Position numbers and translations under genes: made by a program. The notes under the pieces are model-generated. The model was not told the origin of the DNA and searched no databases. It saw only the letters and a program-made list of their open reading frames with translations. This document shows positions 35,265 through 46,110 of a stretch of 64,000 bases of DNA, in pieces (positions within the stretch are counted from its first letter, which is position 1; the number at the start of each line of letters is the position of its first letter). Source of the DNA: Pseudocolwellia sp. AS88 (GTDB taxonomy: Bacteria > Pseudomonadota > Gammaproteobacteria > Enterobacterales > Alteromonadaceae); assembly GCF_030551755.1 (NCBI RefSeq), contig NZ_JAUPEC010000028.1, forward strand, positions 1 to 64,000, written 5' to 3'.

Positions 35265-37835
35265 CTACATAGCTCCACAGCTAATTGTTGCACTAACCTC
35301 AGTGTTATCGGTAATAACAATGTCAGCAATACTCAGCTCTACTTTTCCTTTTGATGAAAACTCAAATGGAATAACGGCCTTAGAAAAATCCATTCCTTTT
35401 TTACTAAAACAAGTTAAATCTATTGAGAAAGTTTGCCAATCACTCACTGGTAATTTATTTAAGTAAGAGCTGATGTTAATGCTAGAACCACAAGTTTTGT
35501 CAGCAGAACAATAGGTTGATAAATAAACATCTCCATCTGTTCTATTTGCTAGACTAACGCTAAATTGCAAACGAGAGTTTTCTGATACGCTTTCACCTAA
35601 ATCATGCGCTGTTGAAGCAACATGCTTTATCATTACACCAGAAGCCTGACTATTAGAAGGTTTTTCACTTCCTGTTAAGCTTATTTTAAACGCATCTTCC
35701 TGAACAAGCTTATCAACAGTACGATAGTTTAATTCAGCTAACTGATGAGCATTAGCATAAACAGCAATTTCTTTCTCTCCAGAATACAACCAAAGAGACC
35801 AAGGTTGTTTAATAGAGTTTTGGAATATCTCACTTACCTTATCGTCACTTTTAACACTACCAGCAGGAATGTTTATAGTTTCATCTAATGTATCGGTAAG
35901 GATGTCTTTATCGCCATAAGTTAAGCCAAATCCGTAAGGGAATAGAGGATCATAGTTTTCATCAAATCGATTAACTTCAGTTTGCATTGCATCCTTAGGC
36001 CATGAAAATGATAACTTACCTGTAAAGTCGTTTTGAATTTCATTATTTGCGTTAGCTAAAATAACATCTGCAATACCTTGCCCTTCAGAGCCAGGTAACC
36101 AAGCTGCTACAAAAGCATCTGAAGCATTAATTTCAGCATTCACCCACATAGGTCGACCGGTAATAAAGACTGAAACAACAGGAATACCTTGCTGTTTAAA
36201 TTGCTTTAATAAAGCTAACGATTTTTTGTTATCACTTTCAAAGTAAAGGTGTTCTATATCGCCCTGTCCTTCGGCATAAGGTTCTTCACCAAATACAACA
36301 ACAGCTACATCAGGTTTTTCTTCAAAGCTACCATCAACACTTAATATTGCAGTTCCACCCGCTTTTGATACTTGTTGTTCGATACCTGCATAGATAGACG
36401 TACCACCTGGGAAATCTTTGTTAGTATTTCCAGTACCTTGCCAAGTAATTGACCAACCACCCGACTGCTTACCAATATTATCAGCGCCATCACCAGCCAC
36501 TAGAATGTTCAGCTTAGGTGATAATGGTAATAAGTTAGCTTTGTTTTTTAACAGCACAAGCGATTCTTGAACAGCTTGTCTGGCAACTTTGCGATGTTCA
36601 TCACTACCAATTAATGCGGTTTTACCTGAAAACATACGCTTCGCCGGGCTTGGCTTATCAAATAATCCTGCTCTGAACTTTACACGTAATATACGTTTAA
36701 CAGCATCATCAATACGTGCAATAGAGATAGTATTGTTTTTAACTTGCTTGATAGTATTTTCATATAAAGGTTTCCAAGCATCTGTAGGTACCATAAATAT
36801 GTCTAGCCCTGCATTTACAGCTTGAGGACAACTCTCATTGCTACAACCTTTAACTTGTCCGTGACCATTCCAATCGCCTACAACAAAGCCATCAAACCCC
36901 ATTTTTTCTTTTAATACTTCAGTTAATAAATAATGACTGCCATGGATTTTTTCACCATTCCAGCTATTAAAAGATGCCATAACTGATTGAGCGCCAGCAG
37001 CTAAACCACTCACATAACCTTGTGCATGTAGTTTGTATAAATCATGTTCTGATGCTCGGTTATCACCTTGGTCATCACCATCTTGTGTGCCGCCATCACC
37101 AACAAAATGTTTAACAGTACTGATCACACGATCGTCACCTAAAAAGTCTTCATCCGCACTACCCTGCAAGCCTTTTACAACAGCACTGGCGTAGAGTTTT
37201 ACTATTTCAGGATCTTCTGAGTAACCCTCATAAGTTCTTCCCCACCGGTCATTTCTTACCGTAGCAACCGTTGGCGCAAAAACCCAATCTATACCTGTAA
37301 CCATCACCTCTGTAGCGGTAATTTGGGCTATTTTTGTCATTAACTCAGGATTATTTGCAGCGCCTAAACCTATGTTATGCGGGAATAACGTGGCTCCGAT
37401 CACATTGTTATGACCATGAACCGCATCAGTTCCCCACATTGTAGGAATTGCACTACCATCTACTGAATCATCAATAGACGCTTGATACATAGTTTCAGCA
37501 AGCTCAATCCAATCTTGAGGTGTTGAATGTTTGTTATTTTTCGGAAAAGCTCCACCGCCATTTAAATATGAACCAAAGCCATACTTGCGCATATCTTCTT
37601 CTGTGATGTCACGTATTTCAGGTTGGATCATTTGTGCAACTTTCTGTTCTAATGTCATTGAACTTAATAACTTACTTACTTTAGCTTCAATAACAGGATC
37701 TGTTTTTACTTCAGACTTTATTGGTGCCCAAGGTTTTGATTCTTTAGTATTTATTTTGTCAGACAGTTCAACTGAACAACCTGTAGCTAATAAAATAAGT
37801 GAGCTAGATAATAGTGTGATTTTAGATAGCTTCAT
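35265..37835 (-). CDS. Glycoside hydrolase family 3 beta-glucosidase, lipoprotein
   Basis: An 856-residue exo-acting beta-glucosidase, probably releasing glucose from laminarin oligosaccharides. From the ATG at 37835 it has a lipoprotein signal with LLATGC (C20). The GH3 N-domain spans about 45-400 (nucleophile D321 in [33 protein letters not shown]), the C-domain about 430-620 (acid/base region [11 protein letters not shown]), and a C-terminal beta-rich domain (about 690-850) follows. GAGGGTGG supports this start, which overlaps the MFS gene end by 14 bases, so translation is coupled. An upstream start 17 codons earlier would destroy the signal peptide. Confidence 0.94.
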   Translation of the reverse strand: MKLSKITLLSSSLILLATGCSVELSDKINTKESKPWAPIKSEVKTDPVIEAKVSKLLSSMTLEQKVAQMIQPEIRDITEEDMRKYGFGSYLNGGGAFPKNNKHSTPQDWIELAETMYQASIDDSVDGSAIPTMWGTDAVHGHNNVIGATLFPHNIGLGAANNPELMTKIAQITATEVMVTGIDWVFAPTVATVRNDRWGRTYEGYSEDPEIVKLYASAVVKGLQGSADEDFLGDDRVISTVKHFVGDGGTQDGDDQGDNRASEHDLYKLHAQGYVSGLAAGAQSVMASFNSWNGEKIHGSHYLLTEVLKEKMGFDGFVVGDWNGHGQVKGCSNESCPQAVNAGLDIFMVPTDAWKPLYENTIKQVKNNTISIARIDDAVKRILRVKFRAGLFDKPSPAKRMFSGKTALIGSDEHRKVARQAVQESLVLLKNKANLLPLSPKLNILVAGDGADNIGKQSGGWSITWQGTGNTNKDFPGGTSIYAGIEQQVSKAGGTAILSVDGSFEEKPDVAVVVFGEEPYAEGQGDIEHLYFESDNKKSLALLKQFKQQGIPVVSVFITGRPMWVNAEINASDAFVAAWLPGSEGQGIADVILANANNEIQNDFTGKLSFSWPKDAMQTEVNRFDENYDPLFPYGFGLTYGDKDILTDTLDETINIPAGSVKSDDKVSEIFQNSIKQPWSLWLYSGEKEIAVYANAHQLAELNYRTVDKLVQEDAFKISLTGSEKPSNSQASGVMIKHVASTAHDLGESVSENSRLQFSVSLANRTDGDVYLSTYCSADKTCGSSINISSYLNKLPVSDWQTFSIDLTCFSKKGMDFSKAVIPFEFSSKGKVELSIADIVITDNTEVSATISCGAM

Positions 37836-39111
37836 GTTTGCCACCCTCTTTAATTTGATTTGAACTAGCGACTGGTTTAGAACCAATCAGGGCGTAATAA
37901 ACAATGAATGCGTAACAAAAAATAGGTAAAACAAACGACAATTGAATGCCGAACATATCCGCCAAAGCACCTTGAACTAAAGGTAAAATAGCACCACCCA
38001 CAATGGCTAAACATAAAACACCAGCACCATGACTAGCAGCATTACCTAATTGATTAATTGCTAGAGTAAAAATAGTAGGAAACATAATTGAATTGAAAAA
38101 ACCTACAGCAAGAATCGCTAGCATAGCAATTGAGCCGTCTGTCACTATAGCGATAAAGACTAAAACAGAAGCACAAACAGCATTTATAAATAACACTTTA
38201 TTAGCTGATACAAACTGCATAACACCAGCACCAATAAAGCGTCCAACCATAGCTCCGCCCCAATAATAAGAAATATATTTGGCCGCTTCAGCTTCAGTAA
38301 TGCCTGCAATAGTTGGCTCTGCTAAAAAGTTAATTAAAAAGCTACCAATAGCAACTTCAGCACCAACATAAACAAAAATACCTACAGCACCTAAACGTAA
38401 ATGTTTGAACTGCCATGCCTTGCTTGGTGATATTTGTGCTTGTGCATTTTGACCTAAATTAGGCAGCTTCAATAAAGAAAATATAGCCGCAAGTGCCATT
38501 AAGGTTAATGCAATACCTATATAGGGTATTTGTACTGAGCTAGCATCTACCGCTTCACTAGTTTCAACACCACTAAAGATAAGCCAAGCACCAAAAAGCG
38601 GAGCTACTGTTGTACCTAAAGAGTTAAAAGCTTGTGTTAATGTAAGTCTTGAAGATGCGGTTTTACTCGGACCTAAAGCGCTTACATAAGGGTTTGCTGA
38701 CACTTGTAATATAGTGATACCTGTTGCTAAAACAAATAACGCTAATAAGAATACTGCATAAACACCAATTTCAGCGGCAGGATAAAATAATAAACAACCA
38801 AGGCTAGCAATGGATAATCCAGTGACTATGCCTTTTTTATAACCTAAGCGGCTAACTAAAGCACCAGCAGGAAGAGAAACAATGAAATACGCGCCAAAAA
38901 AACAGAATTGGATCAACATAGCTTGGGTATAGCTAAGATCAAACATACCTTTCAAATAAGGGATCAAAATGTCGTTAAGGCAAGTAATAAAGCCCCACAT
39001 AAAAAATAATGACGTTAGTGACACTAAAGCAAACATATTATTTTGTGGAGGATTGCTTGATGAGCTTTCTGAACTATTCTGTGTATCGATAATAACTGCA
39101 GAACTAGCCAT
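37822..39111 (-). CDS. Sugar MFS transporter, FucP/GluP type
   Basis: A 429-residue inner-membrane proton symporter with about 12 helices. [22 protein letters not shown] (33-54) is the hallmark of the FucP/glucose-galactose transporter group. It likely imports the glucose released by the neighbouring beta-glucosidase. The start follows TAGGAAT. It lies between the TonB-dependent receptor and GH3; a terminator separates it from the receptor, so MFS-GH3 may also have their own transcript. Confidence 0.93.
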   Translation of the reverse strand: MASSAVIIDTQNSSESSSSNPPQNNMFALVSLTSLFFMWGFITCLNDILIPYLKGMFDLSYTQAMLIQFCFFGAYFIVSLPAGALVSRLGYKKGIVTGLSIASLGCLLFYPAAEIGVYAVFLLALFVLATGITILQVSANPYVSALGPSKTASSRLTLTQAFNSLGTTVAPLFGAWLIFSGVETSEAVDASSVQIPYIGIALTLMALAAIFSLLKLPNLGQNAQAQISPSKAWQFKHLRLGAVGIFVYVGAEVAIGSFLINFLAEPTIAGITEAEAAKYISYYWGGAMVGRFIGAGVMQFVSANKVLFINAVCASVLVFIAIVTDGSIAMLAILAVGFFNSIMFPTIFTLAINQLGNAASHGAGVLCLAIVGGAILPLVQGALADMFGIQLSFVLPIFCYAFIVYYALIGSKPVASSNQIKEGGKHEAI

Positions 39112-39185
39112 AAATATATTCCTATATACAAATTAAGTTAAATCACATAACCCTACAGATATTAGTGTTGGGATATGCTTAGAAT

Positions 39186-39218
39186 AAAAGCCTTGTTATA
39201 ACATTCAACAAGGCTTTT
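39186..39218 (-). terminator. Terminator between the TonB-dependent receptor and MFS genes
   Basis: Stem AAAAGCCTTGTT (39186-39197) with AACAAGGCTTTT (39207-39218). On the minus strand it follows the receptor stop by 10 bases and would limit read-through into the transporter gene. T-run on both strands. Confidence 0.8.
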
Positions 39219-39228
39219 TTGGGCTTAG

Positions 39229-42219
39229 TTAAAAGCTATAACGAGCGCCTAAGCTATAACGAGGTCCGTATTGAGCTGCACTAATAAATTGGCTATCAAA
39301 ACGGCTAAATGAACGTTCAGTTTCGTTAGTTAAGTTAACACCATCAAAAAACACAGTCACATTGTCATTTACTTCATAGTTAACACTTAGATCCCACTGT
39401 AAAAATTCTTCAGCATATACCGGAGCTGAATCACCTCCAGTATCAGGAAGACCTAATCCCACTAAGTATTCACCACGCCATGCACCAGTAACTTTCACAG
39501 ACAAACCATCTTTCTCATAGAAAACTTGTAAATTGGCAGAGTCACTGACCCCTTCAAGTACTTCTTGGCGGCCAATATAGTAATTATCAACATCAATATC
39601 ACCGTCAACAATGGTGCCATTTATACCAATACCAAAACCAGTTTCACCAAATAAATGCTGAACAGCCAACTCAATACCATACACTTTACGTGCTTCAACA
39701 TTTTGAGGAGAACTGATATTCCATTGAATTAAAGGATCTGTTGCAGGGTCAGGCAATACTCGATTATTCTCTCCAATACCAACACCATTAGCGACAATTT
39801 CATTATATATAGCGGTATCAGTAGCTTGCTCACCTCTACCTTCAATAACATCTACTGCATTATTCCAGCGTTGGCCTAAATAAACGTCATATAAACCTTC
39901 ATAGGTTGTAGTTACTGAAGAACCAGTGATCCAATCATCTACATTTTTATAAAATAAACCTACAGAAGCGTAGCTTGCTTCATCGTAATAATACTCTAAA
40001 GATAGATCGACATTGGTTGATTTAAATGGCTTTAGGTTTGTGTTCCCGCTACTTCCACTTCTTGAACCAACTTTTGGTGAAGGAGTTAAACTAAGATTAC
40101 CTAACATATCGCCTAATGAAGGTCGTGTAATGGTTTGACCAAATGATGCTCTTGCTACTAAATCGTCACTAAGATCGACTTTAATATCTAACATTGGTAG
40201 AAATAATTCGTAATCTCCTTCAAATTCTACTTCCTCAAATTCTCCACCACTTGCAAATTGAGTAACCCACTCAGAACCACCAGCCCAATAAACCTGTTCA
40301 GCTACTCGGCTTTTAGCTGGGCTAACTGCGTCAGTTTTTTCATAACGGAAACCAAGGTTAACTTGTACATCGTAACCACTTATCTCGAACGCCCAATCGG
40401 TAGTAACAAATAAGCTGAAAGTTTCTTCTTCTACCTCATTTTGTGGAAAAATATCTTCACCGAAAGTACCTATTTGATAAACATCGCTACCAACAACATC
40501 TGCAGTTAAAAATGCAGCTTGTCTTGCAAAGGCTTCATCAAGGTCATAGGTATAAGCATAATTAGGTGAAACACCAGCAGAACCAAAAGAGAATTCATCT
40601 AAAAAGCCATTTAAATCAAGTCTTTCAAACATACTATCAGGGAATATTTCCGCAAAAGTACCATTACTAAAGCCTGGCGCATTAGCATTATTTGAACCAC
40701 CTGAACCTTTAAGTGTTTGTTTTGTATAGGCGGTACCAAATTTAACAGTTTCTAAACCGAAATTTGTATCTACTAATAATTTACCGTCCAATTGAACTTG
40801 AGTTACTTCAGACTCAGCCGGTGTTCTGCTAAAAATACTGAAGTTAGAACCAATTTCATTAGGGTTAATTTCTTGTGAGCCATTATTCCAGTTAACATTA
40901 AAGCCTGGTACATCACCTTCTCTAAAGAAATACTCTTTACTGGATAAATCTGCCGAGCCTAAAATAATTCGTGCGTTAGCACCTAACCCATCATCTTTAC
41001 CATTGTCTGTCTCAGATTTTGAATTATGCAAATCTAACGTAAAACTTAAATCATCTGTTGCAAACCATTCAACATTAAAACCAGTGGCTTTTGAATCAAC
41101 TTCAGTAGTTTCACGAAATGCGGTAAATGATCCATCATCACCAGATGAGTTGTAATAAATAGCCGTACCATTTTCATCTAACTCGTACGAATTAGCATTA
41201 CCACCAAATGATCCATTCCAAACACCCCAAGAAAGGGAATTGTTACCAGTTACCGCATTTGAGATTGTATGATCAAGTGTAAAAACTAAATCATCTGTTG
41301 CAGCATATTGGAAGGTAACTTGAGCATTAGTTCGCTCACGTTGCACATCATCTTGTGAATAGCTTATTTCTTGCGGAAAAAATGAAGCAGCAATAAATTG
41401 ATCATTTTCAGCATCATAATACTGTTTAGCAACGTTGCCATCGGCATCTAATGGGCGGTTATCAATATAGTTTTCAGGTTCTAAATTTATACCGTGAGTT
41501 CTAGACCATGAACGTACATTAGCGGCTTGTCGTTGAAAGTCTCTGCTATGATAAGAGAAATTAGCTGAAACACCAAAACGATCATCATCAAAGGTATTAC
41601 TATACATACCTGCGAATTCAGGCGTTATATCGTCACCTGCTTCTACCGAACTATCATGATTACCCTTCGCCATAAAAGTAAATTTTTGACCTGGGCTTTG
41701 TAATGGTTTGGCCGTAACAATATTTACGGTTGCACCTAAGCCACCTGTAGGGATATCTGCACGAGCTGTTTTAATGGTTTGTAATTCGCTTACACCTTCA
41801 GACGATAGGTTTTCAAAGTTAAATGAACGTGTAAAGCCGGTACCTGCCATTTGACGACCATTTAAAGTAACCAAGTTAAACTCAGGACCAAAACCACGAG
41901 CAGTAATTTGACTACCTTCACCATTACTACGGCTAATTGTTATGCCTGTAATGCGTTGTAATGATTCTGCTAAGTTAGTATCAGGGAATTTCCCCATTTC
42001 TTCTGCAGAAATAGCATCTACAACACCCGACATATCACGTTTAATATTCATTGAACGTACTAAACTACCGCGTATACCTTTAACTTCAATAACTTCTATT
42101 TCAGCTTTTGGCTCAGTTAATGGTGCTTCTTCAGCGAATACACTATGGCTTAAACCTGAAGCTAAAATTAATGAGATACATGTTGCTATATGTTTTTGTT
42201 TAAATTTAATGTTTTTCAT
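39229..42219 (-). CDS. TonB-dependent receptor of the laminarin-type locus
   Basis: A 996-residue outer-membrane receptor. The signal peptide ends near VFAEEAP (residue 30); a TonB-box-like IEVIEVKG follows (41-48), then the plug domain (about 50-170: VVDAISAEEMGKFPDTNLAESL, ITARGFGPEFNLVTLNGRQM) and a 22-strand barrel ending in an aromatic residue (GARYSF), the usual last-strand signature. It is of the large carbohydrate-receptor type common in Alteromonadales. TAGGTTC precedes the ATG. Between GH16 and MFS on one strand, it probably imports beta-glucan oligosaccharides. Confidence 0.94.
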   Translation of the reverse strand: MKNIKFKQKHIATCISLILASGLSHSVFAEEAPLTEPKAEIEVIEVKGIRGSLVRSMNIKRDMSGVVDAISAEEMGKFPDTNLAESLQRITGITISRSNGEGSQITARGFGPEFNLVTLNGRQMAGTGFTRSFNFENLSSEGVSELQTIKTARADIPTGGLGATVNIVTAKPLQSPGQKFTFMAKGNHDSSVEAGDDITPEFAGMYSNTFDDDRFGVSANFSYHSRDFQRQAANVRSWSRTHGINLEPENYIDNRPLDADGNVAKQYYDAENDQFIAASFFPQEISYSQDDVQRERTNAQVTFQYAATDDLVFTLDHTISNAVTGNNSLSWGVWNGSFGGNANSYELDENGTAIYYNSSGDDGSFTAFRETTEVDSKATGFNVEWFATDDLSFTLDLHNSKSETDNGKDDGLGANARIILGSADLSSKEYFFREGDVPGFNVNWNNGSQEINPNEIGSNFSIFSRTPAESEVTQVQLDGKLLVDTNFGLETVKFGTAYTKQTLKGSGGSNNANAPGFSNGTFAEIFPDSMFERLDLNGFLDEFSFGSAGVSPNYAYTYDLDEAFARQAAFLTADVVGSDVYQIGTFGEDIFPQNEVEEETFSLFVTTDWAFEISGYDVQVNLGFRYEKTDAVSPAKSRVAEQVYWAGGSEWVTQFASGGEFEEVEFEGDYELFLPMLDIKVDLSDDLVARASFGQTITRPSLGDMLGNLSLTPSPKVGSRSGSSGNTNLKPFKSTNVDLSLEYYYDEASYASVGLFYKNVDDWITGSSVTTTYEGLYDVYLGQRWNNAVDVIEGRGEQATDTAIYNEIVANGVGIGENNRVLPDPATDPLIQWNISSPQNVEARKVYGIELAVQHLFGETGFGIGINGTIVDGDIDVDNYYIGRQEVLEGVSDSANLQVFYEKDGLSVKVTGAWRGEYLVGLGLPDTGGDSAPVYAEEFLQWDLSVNYEVNDNVTVFFDGVNLTNETERSFSRFDSQFISAAQYGPRYSLGARYSF

Positions 42220-42291
42220 GTGAACCTACTTTTTAAAAATTTGTTTAGAAATGAGCAGTAAAAACCGCTCGATTTTTAATTATGGCTTGGA

Positions 42292-44940
42292 CTAAGGGTT
42301 ACTAATAAGTACGTTATCGATTCGGTACTCAGCACCCTCGCCTGTGGCCCATGCAGGGAAAAACATCACAACATCTATCTGGCTAATATCTAAACCGGCA
42401 TCAAATAAAGTTTGTAAAGAAAAAGTATAGGTTTGCCATTCACCCGTTACAGGGGCAACACCTTCTTGACTATCCGTCATCGGGAGCTCAGCAAAAGTCG
42501 CATTATCACCTGACTCTATTTTGAAAATCCAAGTAGACTCAGGATCAGTTGGTGCAGTAATCACTTTCATGTCAAATTTAACAACACCAGTTGCTAATAA
42601 ATGAGAGGCATCTAAATAAACGTCATCGTCAGCTAAAAGCCCCATAACAGTAGGTGTAGCGCCAATAACAAATTGAGCAGTCATGCCATGTTCAGTACCG
42701 TCGTTTTCAAGTGTTGGTGTTGAACCACCACAACAATCCCAAATACTCCACATGTCTTTAGCTTGTTCATCAAATAAAACAAAACCATCTGAATTACTTT
42801 CAGCTGTAGGATCGTAAATCTTTACGTTATCAACACGGTAAACTGCACCTTCGCCTGCGCCCCACGCTGGGAAAATCATAAGAACATCAATAGCACTTAA
42901 ATCAAAACCAGCCGTTGCTAAATCAGATAGGTTAAAAGTATAAGTTTGCCATTCGCCTTCAACAGGAGCAGTAGCTTCAACACTTGTTGTTAAAGACACT
43001 TCAAAAGCAGATGCTGCATTGTCGGTTTCTACTTTAAAAATCCAATCAGTGCTTGAATCGCTTGGCATGTTAACTACTTTCATCTCAAACTGGATAACAC
43101 CATTAGTAATAATACCTGTAGCATCAAACGGAGCAGGTTGAGTTGTATTAGGGTCTCTTGAAATAAAGCCCATTACTGTTGGTTCTGAACCAATAGAAAA
43201 CTCTGAAACATTAGTATGAGCATCATCATCTAATTCAACAGTAGGTGTAGAACCGCCACAACAGTCCCAAAGTGGCCAGCTTGGATTTGCACTTTCTTCA
43301 AAAATAACAACCTCTGGAGATACCGTGTCAGCAGCAATGCTTAAATTAGTGATTTGGTATACAGCACCTTCACCAGCTCCCCATGCAGGGAATACCATAA
43401 CAACATCAATAGCACTAAGATCTAGGTCTTTGTCAGCAAAAGCTTGTAATGGAAAAGTATAGGTTTGCCATTCGCCTGCAACAGGAGCAACGCCTTCAAC
43501 ACTTTCTGTTAACAAGAAATCTGCAGCTGTTGAACCTTCTGAACTTTCCATTTTCACGAACCATTCAGCGCTCGCATCATTTGGAGCTGAAACAACTTTC
43601 ATGTCAAAACTTAACGTACCTGTTTCAACAAGTGGCGATGCATCAAATGGGCTAGGTGTACCTACTTCTGCATCAATAAACGCAGCACGTGATATAAAAC
43701 CATTAACTGTTGCTGTTTCACCAACAGAAAACTCCATTACGTTGCCTTTTTCAGCGTCAGTCATTAATGTAGGAGTTGAACCACCACAACAATCCCATGC
43801 AGGCCAGTTAGGGTTAACCGAGCCAGAAAAAATAGTTAAGTTTTCCGCAATACCCGTAGATGGAGGTGAAGGAATTGGTGCTTCGCCTTCTACTAATGCA
43901 TCTTCTAAGCTGTCGTAACCAGGACGAACAGTTTCACAACCTTTACCTGTATCAGGGTTTTGCTGACATTCGTAAACACGAACATAATCAATCTCAAATG
44001 TCTGACCATTTGCAAATGCTTCAGCGTCTATGCCTAAGTTATTTACATTTTCAGGCCAATCACCACCTACAGCAAAGTTCAAAATAAGAAAGAATTCTTG
44101 ATCGAATGGAGCGTTTTCCCAGAAAGTTGTTAACTCACCACTTACATTATCAAAGTTTTCAGTGAACCAACCTCTGTGTGATAAGCCAACAGCCTCATCT
44201 CTACTGTTAGTTCTAACTTCAGATTTACGTTGTGTAGCATATAAATAATCATCTACATACCAACGGATCTCACCTTCTTGCCATTCAACAGCATAAGTAT
44301 GAAAATCATCAGCAGGATTTATGTTATCGGGAAGTTCGTAAGAAGTACCTGAACTAGAATTTTCAGGCCATTCTTTACCATAATGCAATGTACCGTGAAT
44401 GTTAGCTTCTACATTACCATCGGCATCTACAGTATTAAGGTTTACCGATTCTAAAATATCTATTTCACCTGACTTAGGCCAGCCGCCATAAACTTCATCA
44501 GTTGGTAACATCCAAAAAGCAGGCCAGCTACCTTGACCGCTTGGTAATTTAGCGCTTATTTCAAAACGACCGTATTTAAAATCAGCTTTGTAACGAGTGA
44601 TAAGTCTTGCAGAAGTATAAGGAAGGTCGGCATCATCGCCAGCAGGAAGTGCAACAATATTTAATTTACCGTCGTTAACAAAGGAGTTATCTGCGCTATC
44701 GGTATAACATTGTTTTTCGCTATTACCACCGCCGTCACAATTAACTTCATGAGTCCAGTTTTTAGCGTCTATCGCTGCACTATCAAATTCATCTTCCCAC
44801 ACCAATTTCCAGTCAGATACAGGTTGAGATGGATCAACAGCAGTTGTATTTGTGTTTGTTTCAGCTCCGCCACCACAACCCAATAAGGTGAGTGTAGAAA
44901 CCAAAGCTAACAATGGCGTTGCTTTAAAGTTTTTATTCAT
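42292..44940 (-). CDS. GH16 endo-beta-1,3-glucanase (laminarinase-like) lipoprotein with three repeated modules
   Basis: An 882-residue surface or periplasmic lipoprotein (LLGCGGG, C22). The GH16 domain covers about 42-335 with the catalytic E159-I-D161-I-L-E164 motif. A linker follows (GEAPIPSPPSTG), then three homologous modules of about 165-175 residues (roughly 367-545, 546-719, 720-882). Each opens with a W-x-x-WDCCGGSTPT motif and closes with a FPAWGAGEGA-like motif. The modules are likely carbohydrate-binding. First gene of the laminarin-type locus. The ribosome site is CGGGGA, unusual in this window. Confidence 0.93.
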   Translation of the reverse strand: MNKNFKATPLLALVSTLTLLGCGGGAETNTNTTAVDPSQPVSDWKLVWEDEFDSAAIDAKNWTHEVNCDGGGNSEKQCYTDSADNSFVNDGKLNIVALPAGDDADLPYTSARLITRYKADFKYGRFEISAKLPSGQGSWPAFWMLPTDEVYGGWPKSGEIDILESVNLNTVDADGNVEANIHGTLHYGKEWPENSSSGTSYELPDNINPADDFHTYAVEWQEGEIRWYVDDYLYATQRKSEVRTNSRDEAVGLSHRGWFTENFDNVSGELTTFWENAPFDQEFFLILNFAVGGDWPENVNNLGIDAEAFANGQTFEIDYVRVYECQQNPDTGKGCETVRPGYDSLEDALVEGEAPIPSPPSTGIAENLTIFSGSVNPNWPAWDCCGGSTPTLMTDAEKGNVMEFSVGETATVNGFISRAAFIDAEVGTPSPFDASPLVETGTLSFDMKVVSAPNDASAEWFVKMESSEGSTAADFLLTESVEGVAPVAGEWQTYTFPLQAFADKDLDLSAIDVVMVFPAWGAGEGAVYQITNLSIAADTVSPEVVIFEESANPSWPLWDCCGGSTPTVELDDDAHTNVSEFSIGSEPTVMGFISRDPNTTQPAPFDATGIITNGVIQFEMKVVNMPSDSSTDWIFKVETDNAASAFEVSLTTSVEATAPVEGEWQTYTFNLSDLATAGFDLSAIDVLMIFPAWGAGEGAVYRVDNVKIYDPTAESNSDGFVLFDEQAKDMWSIWDCCGGSTPTLENDGTEHGMTAQFVIGATPTVMGLLADDDVYLDASHLLATGVVKFDMKVITAPTDPESTWIFKIESGDNATFAELPMTDSQEGVAPVTGEWQTYTFSLQTLFDAGLDISQIDVVMFFPAWATGEGAEYRIDNVLISNP

Positions 44941-45248
44941 AAGTGTCCCCGGTATTTCATTATGTTTTCGTTGATGCTTTAGTATTCTGTTTAGTTGTAT
45001 TCTTGATTTTGGCGTGTTTTATAAGAATTTTTGTCACAGCCATACTGAAGCGAACGAATATTTAGATATCAACTCTTTTATGATTTCAAATAGAAGTGAT
45101 ACCTTAGAAACATATTGATTCAAAAAAAATCAACTAACAATTCAAATGCGGCATCATGGTTAAACCATGCGGTAATAAAAGATTTACAGGAGGTAAAGAG
45201 GTGAAGCGAAACAAAAATAAGACGAAAGGTTCACAAGGGCCCTAACCT
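44941..45248 (-). promoter_or_regulatory. Upstream region of the GH16 gene
   Basis: This 308-base gap holds the GH16 promoter region (minus strand; a TATAAA lies near 45021-45026), the palindrome CATGGTTAAACCATG, and a 7-bp AAAGGTT/AACCTTT hairpin (45225-45250) at the 3' end of the LytTR gene that may end that transcript. I saw no convincing paired LytTR operator, though such sites are degenerate. Confidence 0.4.
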
Positions 45249-46103
45249 TTAATATTGTTTAGACTCAACAATTTGTTGTATCGCCGAACTGTAGTTACGA
45301 CTTACTTTCAGTTGAACATCGTTACCCAAATCAAGAATACTTTCGCTATTACGCATAGGTTTAATACTCTTAATATAGCTGACATTTACTAAAGTGGACT
45401 TATGAATGCGGGTAAATATTTTAGGGTCTAACTGGCTTTCAAGTTTTTTCATGGTGATACGTACAATATGTGTTTCATTGTTTTCATGAATACACATGTA
45501 ATCGCCAGCGGCATCTATCCATTGTATGTCTTTAACGGGTAAAAACACTTTTTCATGATCATTATTTTTAATCACTAATTCTTGCATATATAAAGAAGGT
45601 AGAGGATTGTCTGACTCTAACCAATCTTCTAATTCAGAAACTGAAAGACCTGAGCTTTCACCTAATGCTTTAAGTAATTTAAATTTTTCTTTAGCTGAAT
45701 TGTTTTCAGGACCCTCTTCAGCCTGATTAACTTTTACTCGCTGCATTATGCGCTCAACCGTCTTTTGTAAACGTCCTAAATTAGCGGGTTTTAAAACATA
45801 ATCTATGGCGTTTAGTTCAAAGGCATCAATGGCATATTCGCCATAGGCGCTCACAAAAACAATCATAGGCAAAGTATCAGACTGTAAGGCTTGTACAACT
45901 TCAATACCGTTAAGACCCGGCAAACGTAAATCTAAAAATAATACATCGGGTGTTAAGCTATTGCATAAATGAATAGCTTGATCGCCATCACTCGCTTCGG
46001 CAATCACATTTATTTCAGGAATTTTTTCTAATCTAAGACGAAGGCCTTCTAATGCAAGAGGTTCATCATCTACAATTATTGCCGTTAAAGGTGTTTCATT
46101 CAT
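45249..46103 (-). CDS. LytTR family response regulator
   Basis: A 284-residue two-component regulator. The receiver domain (about 6-125) has the acid pair D12/D13 and phospho-acceptor D58 in FLDLRLPG; the LytTR DNA-binding domain is at about 180-284 (IQWIDAAGDYMCIHE, HKSTLVNVSYIKSI). The ATG at 46103 has GAGAAG about 10 bases upstream; a TTG six codons before overlaps the kinase end. It pairs with the histidine kinase gene just upstream and, by position, may control the laminarin-type locus. Confidence 0.93.
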   Translation of the reverse strand: MNETPLTAIIVDDEPLALEGLRLRLEKIPEINVIAEASDGDQAIHLCNSLTPDVLFLDLRLPGLNGIEVVQALQSDTLPMIVFVSAYGEYAIDAFELNAIDYVLKPANLGRLQKTVERIMQRVKVNQAEEGPENNSAKEKFKLLKALGESSGLSVSELEDWLESDNPLPSLYMQELVIKNNDHEKVFLPVKDIQWIDAAGDYMCIHENNETHIVRITMKKLESQLDPKIFTRIHKSTLVNVSYIKSIKPMRNSESILDLGNDVQLKVSRNYSSAIQQIVESKQY

Positions 46104-46110
46104 GATTAAC

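Noticed and set aside
43449-44087. Several frames of 68-105 codons opposite the GH16 gene
   Set aside because: They arise from the repeated module sequence in the other strand, have no ribosome sites and no recognisable domains.
45201-45245. 14-codon GTG frame on the plus strand with a strong AGGAGG site
   Set aside because: Very short, convergent with the LytTR gene and overlapping its likely terminator hairpin. No further support for translation.
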